Positions 1-5,855 of a stretch of 5,855 nucleotides of DNA are shown here, one piece after another. Source of the stretch: Saprospiraceae bacterium (lineage in GTDB: Bacteria > Bacteroidota > Bacteroidia > Chitinophagales > Saprospiraceae); the NCBI GenBank assembly GCA_013001805.1, contig JABDLW010000824.1, forward strand, positions 1 to 5,855, in the 5' to 3' direction. Made by a program: the position numbers and the translations under genes. The notes beneath the pieces were generated by a model, which saw nothing but the letters and a program-made list of their open reading frames with translations, was not told the origin of the DNA and searched no databases. Within the stretch, counting starts at the first letter, position 1. Every line of letters begins with the position of its first letter.

Positions 1-1359
1 GTATCTAGCATGGGCAACATCCGAATTGGGATTTAACTGCAAGGCCTTTAAAAAATGTTTTTCAGCCTGCACAATGTCCCAATCGTAAAATGTACTAATC
101 CATGCTTTTGTGACATAGGCCTCGGCCAGCTTTGGATTTAGATTAAGAGCATGATCCAAAGCAGCATTTGCTTGCATGGATACCTCTGTTGGCTTTATCA
201 TACCCTGATGCCCCATAGCCCGGAGCGTATCACCTACACCCATATGTGCCAGGGCAAAATTTGGATCAAGATCAATGGCGGTTTGAAATAGCTCCAGGGC
301 ATCCTGAACAGAAGCATCCATCCGGTGTAAGATATAGCGGCCTTTAAGGTAGGAGTCGTATGCCTGGAAGTTTTCTGTCGAATGGTAATCGACCGATTCT
401 CTGGGATCCGCGCCGAAAGTAAGATTTAGTCGTTCGGCAATAGCTTGAGCTAGCTCATCCTGGATGGCAAAGATATCGTCCAGCTGCCGGTCGTACTTTT
501 CCGACCACAAATGATAGCCATTTGTCACATCAACCAACTGGGCTGTGAGCCGAATCCTGCTTCCTACCTTGCGAATACTACCTTCCAGAACATTACGAAC
601 TCTCAGCTTTTCTCCGATGAGTGAGATATCCTGATTCTTTCCTTTAAAAGCGAAGGCAGATGTTCTGGAGGCAACTTTCAAATTTTTAATCTGTGTCAGT
701 ATATTGAGTAACTCTTCTGCCAGACCCTCACAAAAGTATTCCTGTTCTGGATCGGAACTCATATTCGCAAATGGGAGAACTGCAATCGAGTTACTCTCTA
801 TTTTTGATCTGCGATCAAATATTTGACCTTTCTCTTCCATCTGTTCCTGGGTCGGAATGACAAGACCTTCAAGGTCTATGGCAAATACTTCTGTGGGTCC
901 TATGATATTTTTCAACTGAAATTTTCCCAGGGAACGGGTTGAGATTCCATGGTTTTTAATGTGGTGTTGTACCTCATGAGATATCAGCACAGAACCAGCA
1001 ACTGCCAGACTTTCTATCCTTGAGGCAAGGTTTACTGCATCTCCAATGACCTCTTCCTCTCTTTTAATAATGTCTCCGACGTGAATGCCGATACGTAAAG
1101 GCAGGTGAGGAAACTTTAGCATTTCTTGCTGTAGAGCGACACCACATTGTACCGCCTGGACGGAACTATTGAAGATGCTCAAAGTCCCATCCCCATAGTA
1201 CTGTAGTATTTCTCCTTTGTATTTCTCATGCAATCGTCGAAAAGATTCCCTATGACGATCTCGAAAAAGAACAGCTTTGGTCTCATCTTTTTGCATCATT
1301 GCCGTATACCCGACAATATCGGTAAACATGATCGCAGTTAGCTTACGTTCTGCTTCCAT
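1..1359 (-). CDS. Class III adenylate/guanylate cyclase with TolB-like domain and TPR repeats (3' end outside window)
   Basis: The frame is open from ATG at 1359 to the left edge, giving 453 residues without a stop; the C-terminus is missing. An in-frame TGA seven codons upstream supports this start, and the N-terminus (MEAERKLTAIMFTDIVGYT) is typical of the family. Domains in order: class III cyclase catalytic domain about 5-160, TolB-like domain about 188-312 (IAVLPFANMSSD, then VLEGSIRK and HLWSEKYDR), and TPR-type helices from about 330 to the edge (AIDLDPNFALAHMGVGD, ALQLNPNSDVAHARY). Metal-binding Asp14 and Asp57 (YYGDG) and transition-state residues Asn110 and Arg114 (GDAVNLASR) are present, so it is probably active. 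The two positions that normally select ATP, Lys and Asp, read Gln53 and Glu103, so cAMP versus cGMP as product is open. No signal peptide or membrane helix is visible; it should be cytoplasmic. TPRs suggest a protein partner. It is divergent from the beta-helix gene. Confidence 0.93.
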   Translation of the reverse strand, partial: MEAERKLTAIMFTDIVGYTAMMQKDETKAVLFRDRHRESFRRLHEKYKGEILQYYGDGTLSIFNSSVQAVQCGVALQQEMLKFPHLPLRIGIHVGDIIKREEEVIGDAVNLASRIESLAVAGSVLISHEVQHHIKNHGISTRSLGKFQLKNIIGPTEVFAIDLEGLVIPTQEQMEEKGQIFDRRSKIESNSIAVLPFANMSSDPEQEYFCEGLAEELLNILTQIKNLKVASRTSAFAFKGKNQDISLIGEKLRVRNVLEGSIRKVGSRIRLTAQLVDVTNGYHLWSEKYDRQLDDIFAIQDELAQAIAERLNLTFGADPRESVDYHSTENFQAYDSYLKGRYILHRMDASVQDALELFQTAIDLDPNFALAHMGVGDTLRAMGHQGMIKPTEVSMQANAALDHALNLNPKLAEAYVTKAWISTFYDWDIVQAEKHFLKALQLNPNSDVAHARY

Positions 1360-1411
1360 TGTAAGTGATGAGTCTCACTTAAAGTTAAGGAATGCATCGA
1401 TAATGAACCGG

Positions 1412-1440
1412 CAAAGATACTGGGATGTGTTTCCCTTAAA
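1412..1440 (-). promoter_or_regulatory. Candidate Bacteroidota-type promoter of the cyclase gene
   Basis: On the minus strand, TATCTTTG (1419-1412) is an exact match to the Bacteroidota -7 consensus TAnnTTTG. A TTTA lies 17 bases upstream (1440-1437), one base from the TTTG -33 consensus. Initiation would fall near 1405, leaving a leader of roughly 45 bases before the ATG at 1359. The ATG has no strong Shine-Dalgarno sequence, which is usual in this phylum. The match is by eye only. Confidence 0.45.
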
Positions 1441-1743
1441 TTGTTTGTCAGAATTAACAGCAGTCAAAGAAATTGAAGATGTGCTTCTGGCTCAAGCAAT
1501 TAATGACGCAATTCATTTAAAGACAATGGTTTGATCTACAGAACTTGATGCCTTCCTTGACTAAAGTGCAGTGACAAGGTGTATGCATATTTACTTGTTT
1601 TAAATTAAAAATCATAGCGTCAAAATAGATACTTTGGGATTGGGAGCGACCAAATACTTACTGAGATACTGGTACCGGCCTTCTGATCTTTTTTTCGATT
1701 TTATCCGTTACAAATCTGCGGTCCGGTGACATACACTTGCATG

Positions 1744-1767
1744 TTTTCTCGCATTTGTGCGTGAAAA
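1744..1767. promoter_or_regulatory. Interrupted palindrome upstream of the beta-helix gene, candidate operator or leader hairpin
   Basis: The arms are TTTTC-T-CGCA and TGCG-T-GAAAA around a TTTG centre: nine of ten arm positions pair, the only mismatch being T opposite T. It ends 67 bases before the ATG at 1835. If the weak -7 box at 1732-1739 is real, the palindrome covers the transcription start, which is a usual place for a repressor site. Alternatively it could fold as an RNA hairpin in the leader. The symmetry is seen directly; any function is inferred, and no regulator family is recognised from the site. Confidence 0.4.
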
Positions 1768-1834
1768 TTGCCAGTTTATGATGAGCTTTACTTGTAGACC
1801 GAGCCTCCTTAACCTAACTGATTAAAATACGTTC

Positions 1835-3487
1835 ATGATGAAATATTTACTTTTTTCATTCCTCTTAATCACTAGTGCTGTTCTGGCTCGAGCACAAAAC
1901 AGCAATCCACTGGAAAATGTAATGATAACCACTAAAAATGAACCTACCCAGGTACATACCACTGGTGATGGAGGATTATCGGTAAATGTATCCCCAGAAG
2001 ATGCAGCTAAATTTAAAAGCGCCGGATTCGTCCGCTATATTTCTTTTGGTGCTAAAGGCGATGGCAAGAGCGATGATATGGATGCCATAGCGGCGACTCA
2101 TGCCTACGCCAATCAAGAAGGTCTGAACGTGAAAGCCGACGCGGGCGCAACCTATTACATTAGTGGTAAAGAGCGCACAGCAGTCATCCAGACCGACACC
2201 GATTTTGGAGCTGCAGCTTTCATCATCGACGATACTGAAGTCCAAAATCGTAATGCCGCCATTTTTACGGTAAGTTCCAGCCTCCAGGCGTTTGAACCGG
2301 AAGGGATCGCTTCTCTAAAAAGAGATCAAAAGAAAATCAATGTCGCCCTACCAGGAACCTGCCTGATCACCGTCACTGACTCCACGGTAAGGCGCTATAT
2401 CCGCTTTGGGCTGAACCAAAATAACGGAGCCCCGCAAACAGATATCTTCGTCTTGGATAAAAATGGCCAGGTGGATATGGATGCTCCGATCATCTGGGAT
2501 TTCGACCAGATTACAGAAATTAGTGCCCTACCCATGGATGAGAAGACGCTCAACATCACTGGCGGACGGTTCACAACCATTGCCAACCAGGCAGAATCAA
2601 AATATACCTACTATAGTAGAAATATCGCGATCCGGCGTTCCAATGTTGTGGTGGATGGGCTCGAACATCATGTCACCGGAGAAGGAGAGCATGGAGCACC
2701 CTATGGTGGCTTTCTCAACATCCGCGACTGCGCCAATGTAATTGTTAAAAATACCGTCCTGACCGGACACAAAACCTACCGTACCATTGGCTCGGCAGGG
2801 AAGCCCGTCTCCATGGGTTCTTACGACATTTCGGTGAGTCGCGCCGTTAATATATCATTCGTGAATTGCAGTCAGACAAACGATATCAATGACCGCACCT
2901 ACTGGGGCATTCTAGGATCCAACTATTGCAAAAATCTTCTCTATGACCAATGTACCTTTTCCCGGTTTGACGCGCATATGGGGGTTGCCAATGCCACCAT
3001 TCGCAACTCAAAACTGGGACACATGGGAATCAATGCCATTGGAAGTGGTCTTCTGACGGTTGAAAATTCCACGATTTACGGTAGAAGTCTTATCAATCTA
3101 CGAACGGACTATGGTAGCACATGGCAGGGAGAATTCCTGATCCGCGACTGCGTTTTTGTTCCTGCCAGCGGCAACACGACCAGTGCCAGCCTCATTGGTG
3201 GTTCTAATGCGGGGCAACATGATTTCGGCTACACTTGCTACATGCCTAAACGAATCACCATCGAAAACCTGCACATCGATGACTCCAATCATCCGGAGGA
3301 TTACCAGGGACCTGCCATTTTCTCAGATTTCAATCCGGAAATGACAGCCGATTCCTACGTGGAGAAGTTCCCCTATGTCCGCACCAAAGAAGTTATTCTC
3401 AGAAATGTAACTACTGCCAGCGGCATGGACTTGAGACTGAGTGATAACCCATTCGAGTTTAAGGATGTGAAAGTGGACATCGACTAA
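1835..3487 (+). CDS. Exported right-handed beta-helix protein, pectate-lyase-superfamily N-terminus, substrate unknown
   Basis: A complete gene of 550 residues. Residues 1-20 form a Sec signal peptide (Met-Met-Lys, hydrophobic stretch from Tyr4 to Ala18, then A-R-A before Gln21), so the product is periplasmic or secreted. FGAKGDGKSDD at 71-81 followed by AI is the opening motif of the pectate lyase 3-type beta-helix superfamily, which includes lyases, polygalacturonases, epimerases and phage depolymerases. Residues about 235-440 have the look of stacked beta-helix coils: short strands ending in Asn/Cys turns (FLNIRDCANVIVKN, ISFVNCS, LLYDQCTF, ATIRNSKLG, LTVENSTIYG, FLIRDCVFV). No catalytic set can be assigned; SRFDAHMG (376-383) and LRTDYGSTW (422-430) carry clustered Asp, Arg and His and are the best candidates. 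There is no C-terminal sorting domain. Start choice: a second ATG follows directly and would serve equally; no Shine-Dalgarno is seen. It converges with the kinase gene, six bases apart, which suggests but does not prove a shared glycan role. A non-enzymatic binding protein is also possible. Confidence 0.9.
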   Translation: MMKYLLFSFLLITSAVLARAQNSNPLENVMITTKNEPTQVHTTGDGGLSVNVSPEDAAKFKSAGFVRYISFGAKGDGKSDDMDAIAATHAYANQEGLNVKADAGATYYISGKERTAVIQTDTDFGAAAFIIDDTEVQNRNAAIFTVSSSLQAFEPEGIASLKRDQKKINVALPGTCLITVTDSTVRRYIRFGLNQNNGAPQTDIFVLDKNGQVDMDAPIIWDFDQITEISALPMDEKTLNITGGRFTTIANQAESKYTYYSRNIAIRRSNVVVDGLEHHVTGEGEHGAPYGGFLNIRDCANVIVKNTVLTGHKTYRTIGSAGKPVSMGSYDISVSRAVNISFVNCSQTNDINDRTYWGILGSNYCKNLLYDQCTFSRFDAHMGVANATIRNSKLGHMGINAIGSGLLTVENSTIYGRSLINLRTDYGSTWQGEFLIRDCVFVPASGNTTSASLIGGSNAGQHDFGYTCYMPKRITIENLHIDDSNHPEDYQGPAIFSDFNPEMTADSYVEKFPYVRTKEVILRNVTTASGMDLRLSDNPFEFKDVKVDID

Positions 3488-3493
3488 CGAGCC

Positions 3494-5855
3494 CTAAACC
3501 TTTACAACGCGCGACCACATTTCCAATTTCTCCTTTAGGATTTCAATCGCTAAGGGTTTACTTAAATAGTCGTTCATGCCGGCCGCCAGGCATAACTCGC
3601 GGTCACTTTTCATAGCGTTGGCAGTCATAGCGATGATCACGGGATGATGTCCATATTGCAATCGCACTCTGCGTGTGGCTTCCAAACCATCCATCTCCGG
3701 CATTTGCACATCCATGAGAATCATATCATAATCGTTTGCCGTCAACTCCTCAAGCACTTCGATTCCATTTTCCACCAGCACTGGATCATAACCTAACCGG
3801 TTTAAGGTTTTTTGGATGACCAATTGGTTGATCCGATTATCATCTGCCACTAAAATATGAGCTGGAAAACGGCTGGCAAATGCGGCAGTCATTTTTGGTG
3901 CAGGTTCCTTTTTCATTTTTAAAACAGCTGACGGATTCTTAAACTGTCGTAAGATTTCTCTTGAGAGTTCGTGTTGCTTTACGGGTTTAATCAGAACGGC
4001 CGCAAAAAGATTTCCAAATTTTTTGTGCGAAGAATCTCCCATCGAACTCAGCACTATGATGGGCAGCTCAGCATATTTTTCCTTAATCTTTTGAGCTAAC
4101 TTTATACCGTCCATCTCTGGCATCTGCATATCCGTCAGAACTAAATCAAAGAAATTGCTCTTTCTCAGCTGATTTAATGCTTCCCTTCCCGAAGATGCCA
4201 ATGTCGCCCTATAATTCCAATGTTCGAGTTGCGTTTTTATAATCCGCAGGTTGGTTGCGTTGTCATCTACCACCAGGATGTGCTTGCCCTTCACTGCATT
4301 CAAACCGTAAGTTATGTAGGTGGGCTCAGATACTACCCCAACTTTCGTTTGCATAGTAAAAAAGAAGGTACTCCCACGACCCGGTATACTCTCGGCATCG
4401 ATGATTCCGCCCATCATCTCCACTAACCGCTTACAGATGATTAATCCCAGGCCGGTGCCACCATAACGCCGGGTGATCGATGAGTCAACTTGTGAAAAGG
4501 CTTTAAACAGCTTATTTCGCTTTTCTGCCGCTATGCCAATACCGGTATCCTTTACTTCAAATTTTAGTTTAAGAGAACCGGATATTACTGGATCAGCCAT
4601 AGTGACGCCCACAAAGATCTCTCCCTTTTCGGTAAACTTGATGGCATTGTTAATTAGATTGATCAAAATCTGGCGAAGCCGCGTGGGATCACCTATGATA
4701 TGAGCCGGCACTTTGGCTTCAATTTGATAAATCAAATCAAGTCCTTTCTCCGATGCCTGTCCGGCAAATAGATCCAACACTTCCTCAATACAGGTCCTGA
4801 GCTCGAAATCCCGTTCCTCCAAATCCATTTTGCCAGATTCGATCTTGGAAAAATCCAGGATATCATTTAAAACTGTCAACAAGTTTTCAGCCGAGGTGGT
4901 GATGGTTTCTGCATAACTTCTTTGCTCATCTCCCAACGGAGTCTCCAAAAGAAGATTGGTCATGCCAATCACCCCATTCATCGGTGTACGAATTTCATGG
5001 CTCATCGCCGCGAGAAAATCACTTTTGGCCATGTTTGCTTTTTCTGCTTCTAATCGGGCTTTCTCTGCCTCTTGTCTGGCTTTCTCCGCCTCCTGCCGGG
5101 CTCGAGTCTCCTGTTGAGCTGAGATATGCAACTCCTGCGTTCGCTGAACCACCTGTCTTTCCAGGTCCTCCTTTTGTCTCCTGATGGTTCTCGTTCGATC
5201 GTAAATAATAGAGATCGATGTACCCAGTATTAAAATGGAGGCCAGAATCCGAAACCAAAGAGTTTTCCAGATCGAGGGGATAATCTCGAGCCTTAATTCT
5301 GTAGGGGAACCGGTCCAATGGCCATTGTTGTCAAGACCTCGAACCTGAAAAGTGTAGTCGCCGGGATCGATATTGGTGAAAGTTGCCGTATGCTGTGATC
5401 CCGCTGACCGCCATTGGTCTTCAAATCCAAGCAACCGGTATTGATACTTTTTCTTTGCCTCTGATACAAAATTTAGTGAAGCAAAATCAATAGAAAATAC
5501 CGAATTCAAATATGAAATCTGGATTTCACCTGCCAAAGAAATACTTTGGTTGAGTTGTACATGCAGATCTTCACTATTGGCCGGAGTAACCTCTTGATTT
5601 AACACCCGAAATCCGGTTAAGATCAAAGGCGGAATAAACTCAATATCACGAATGTCTTCGGGTTTGAATGCACTAAATCCATTATTACCACCGAAATACA
5701 TGGTGCCATCCCGAGACTTGCAAAAGGCACGTTCTTTAAATTCACCATCCTGCAATCCATCGGAAACGGAATAGTTACTAAACGCGACACTTACCGGGTC
5801 AAACTTCGAGATACCTGCATTGGTACTGATCCATAAGTTACCCTGTTGATCGGTG
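3494..5855 (-). CDS. Hybrid sensor histidine kinase, propeller/Y_Y_Y sensor with two C-terminal receiver domains (5' end outside window)
   Basis: The frame is open from the right edge to the stop at 3494-3496, 786 complete codons; the N-terminus is missing. Numbering from the first complete codon: end of a two-component propeller, 1-65 (DQQGNLWISTNAGISKFDP, DGTMYFGGNNGF); Y_Y_Y domain about 103-193 (YQYRLLGFEDQW, GDYTFQVRGLDNNG); one membrane helix about 198-217; coiled coil 223-275 with EAEKAR heptads; HisKA with His286 (MSHEIRTPMNGVIGM); HATPase with Asn403, DTGIG 436-440 and GGTGLGL 465-471; receiver 1 about 524-639 (phospho-Asp575, Lys623); receiver 2 about 665-781 (phospho-Asp715, Thr744, Lys766). 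All catalytic residues are present. The sensor half should lie in the periplasm. The sensor half matches Bacteroidota hybrid two-component systems, but there is no AraC-type DNA-binding domain and no HPt domain, so output must pass to a separate partner. It converges with the exported beta-helix gene. Full length would probably exceed 1,200 residues if the propeller is complete (inference). Confidence 0.95.
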   Translation of the reverse strand, partial: TDQQGNLWISTNAGISKFDPVSVAFSNYSVSDGLQDGEFKERAFCKSRDGTMYFGGNNGFSAFKPEDIRDIEFIPPLILTGFRVLNQEVTPANSEDLHVQLNQSISLAGEIQISYLNSVFSIDFASLNFVSEAKKKYQYRLLGFEDQWRSAGSQHTATFTNIDPGDYTFQVRGLDNNGHWTGSPTELRLEIIPSIWKTLWFRILASILILGTSISIIYDRTRTIRRQKEDLERQVVQRTQELHISAQQETRARQEAEKARQEAEKARLEAEKANMAKSDFLAAMSHEIRTPMNGVIGMTNLLLETPLGDEQRSYAETITTSAENLLTVLNDILDFSKIESGKMDLEERDFELRTCIEEVLDLFAGQASEKGLDLIYQIEAKVPAHIIGDPTRLRQILINLINNAIKFTEKGEIFVGVTMADPVISGSLKLKFEVKDTGIGIAAEKRNKLFKAFSQVDSSITRRYGGTGLGLIICKRLVEMMGGIIDAESIPGRGSTFFFTMQTKVGVVSEPTYITYGLNAVKGKHILVVDDNATNLRIIKTQLEHWNYRATLASSGREALNQLRKSNFFDLVLTDMQMPEMDGIKLAQKIKEKYAELPIIVLSSMGDSSHKKFGNLFAAVLIKPVKQHELSREILRQFKNPSAVLKMKKEPAPKMTAAFASRFPAHILVADDNRINQLVIQKTLNRLGYDPVLVENGIEVLEELTANDYDMILMDVQMPEMDGLEATRRVRLQYGHHPVIIAMTANAMKSDRELCLAAGMNDYLSKPLAIEILKEKLEMWSRVVKV
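3532..3556 (+). terminator. Weak candidate terminator for the beta-helix transcript, inside the kinase 3' end
   Basis: CCTTTAG (3532-3538) can pair with CTAAGGG (3550-3556), seven pairs including one G-U, across an 11-base loop, and is followed by TTTACTTAAAT. It lies 45 bases after the beta-helix stop codon. The stem is A+T-rich, the loop is long and the T tract is broken, so this is a poor intrinsic terminator. It is listed because the six-base gap leaves no room for one between the genes. Confidence 0.2.
5037..5099 (-). repeat. Three 21-base tandem repeats encoding coiled-coil heptads
   Basis: Three imperfect 21-base units (5037-5057, 5058-5078, 5079-5099) each begin GCTTT on the plus strand and encode the heptad (Q/L)EAEKA plus Arg or Asn on the minus strand. 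A fourth degenerate unit starts at 5100 (GCTCGAG). They lie just ahead of the HisKA domain in the sensor kinase and lengthen the helix linking the membrane segment to the phosphorylation site. Whole-unit gain or loss would keep both the reading frame and the heptad phase. Confidence 0.75.

Larger units (their letters stand above)
1360..1834. other. Divergent intergenic region, 475 bases, no convincing gene
   Basis: This region separates the start codons of the minus-strand cyclase and the plus-strand beta-helix gene, so it should hold both promoters. The cyclase candidate lies at 1412-1440. For the plus-strand gene the best -7 resemblances are TACACTTG (1732-1739) and TACTTTGG (1630-1637), each one base off TAnnTTTG and without a TTTG at the right distance, so neither is firm. 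Other structure: a 24-base interrupted palindrome at 1744-1767, a weak stem-loop at 1555-1579 (CCTTGACT against AGT-GA-CAAGG), a seven-T run at 1689-1695, an 8-base palindrome TATGCATA near 1582, and TTTACTTGT repeated at 1590-1598 and 1787-1795. A 43-codon frame at 1403-1534 (plus) is not supported as a gene. No tRNA or known riboswitch was recognised. Confidence 0.7.

Noticed and set aside
1277..1534. Plus-strand frame of 85 codons, with an internal ATG at 1403 giving 43 codons
   Set aside because: Its first third is antisense to the conserved catalytic start of the cyclase, it overlaps the candidate cyclase promoter, and the product has no recognisable motif. The 1403-1534 part cannot be fully excluded as a tiny gene.
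1664..1695. AGAT...ATCT pairing followed by seven T, as an intrinsic terminator
   Set aside because: The stem is only four pairs with a large loop, and no supported plus-strand gene lies upstream to terminate.
1976..2245. Minus-strand frame inside the beta-helix gene
   Set aside because: It is antisense to the conserved FGAKGDG region of a well-supported gene and shows no protein-like motif.
4984..5184. Plus-strand frame rich in Pro and Leu, resembling a membrane peptide
   Set aside because: It is antisense to the HisKA and heptad-repeat part of the kinase, and its pattern mirrors the 21-base repeats.
5019..5318. Minus-strand frame of 99 codons
   Set aside because: It lies wholly within the kinase gene in another frame, across its membrane and coiled-coil region; its composition is explained by the repeats there.
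5753..5755. TTG as a start codon for the kinase, giving 753 residues
   Set aside because: The frame stays open to the right edge, and the 33 codons upstream encode a clear propeller repeat (GNLWISTNAGISKFDP), so the gene begins outside the window.

Overview
The window looks like a chromosomal stretch of a member of the Bacteroidota. Three things point there. The secreted protein has a signal peptide ending A-R-A before Gln, as is common in that phylum. The sensor kinase has a two-component-propeller plus Y_Y_Y architecture typical of it. The start regions lack Shine-Dalgarno sequences, and an exact TAnnTTTG-type -7 box sits in front of the cyclase gene. Base composition is moderate. I see no mobile element, tRNA, rRNA or CRISPR array.

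Layout, left to right: (1) positions 1-1359, minus strand, the N-terminal 453 residues of a class III nucleotidyl cyclase fused to a TolB-like domain and TPR repeats; the gene runs off the left edge. (2) Positions 1360-1834, a divergent intergenic region of 475 bases that should hold the promoters of the cyclase (minus) and the next gene (plus). It contains a good minus-strand promoter candidate and a 24-base interrupted palindrome. (3) Positions 1835-3487, plus strand, a complete 550-residue exported right-handed beta-helix protein with a pectate-lyase-superfamily N-terminal motif and unknown substrate. (4) Positions 3494-5855, minus strand, the C-terminal 786 residues of a hybrid sensor histidine kinase (propeller end, Y_Y_Y domain, one membrane helix, coiled coil, HisKA, HATPase, two receivers). 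It runs off the right edge and converges on gene 3 with only six bases between the stop codons.

How they may work together (inference): propeller/Y_Y_Y kinases of Bacteroidota often sense breakdown products of polysaccharides in the periplasm, and the neighbouring exported beta-helix protein is of a fold common in polysaccharide lyases and hydrolases. The pair may therefore be a small glycan-response locus, although no SusC/SusD pair is visible. The cyclase is a second, cytoplasmic signalling protein whose link to the other two is unproven. The most unusual points are the non-canonical substrate-selecting residues of the cyclase (Gln and Glu in place of Lys and Asp) and a kinase that keeps the sensor half of the hybrid two-component family but ends in two receivers instead of a DNA-binding domain. 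I found no clear evidence of a wholly new system.
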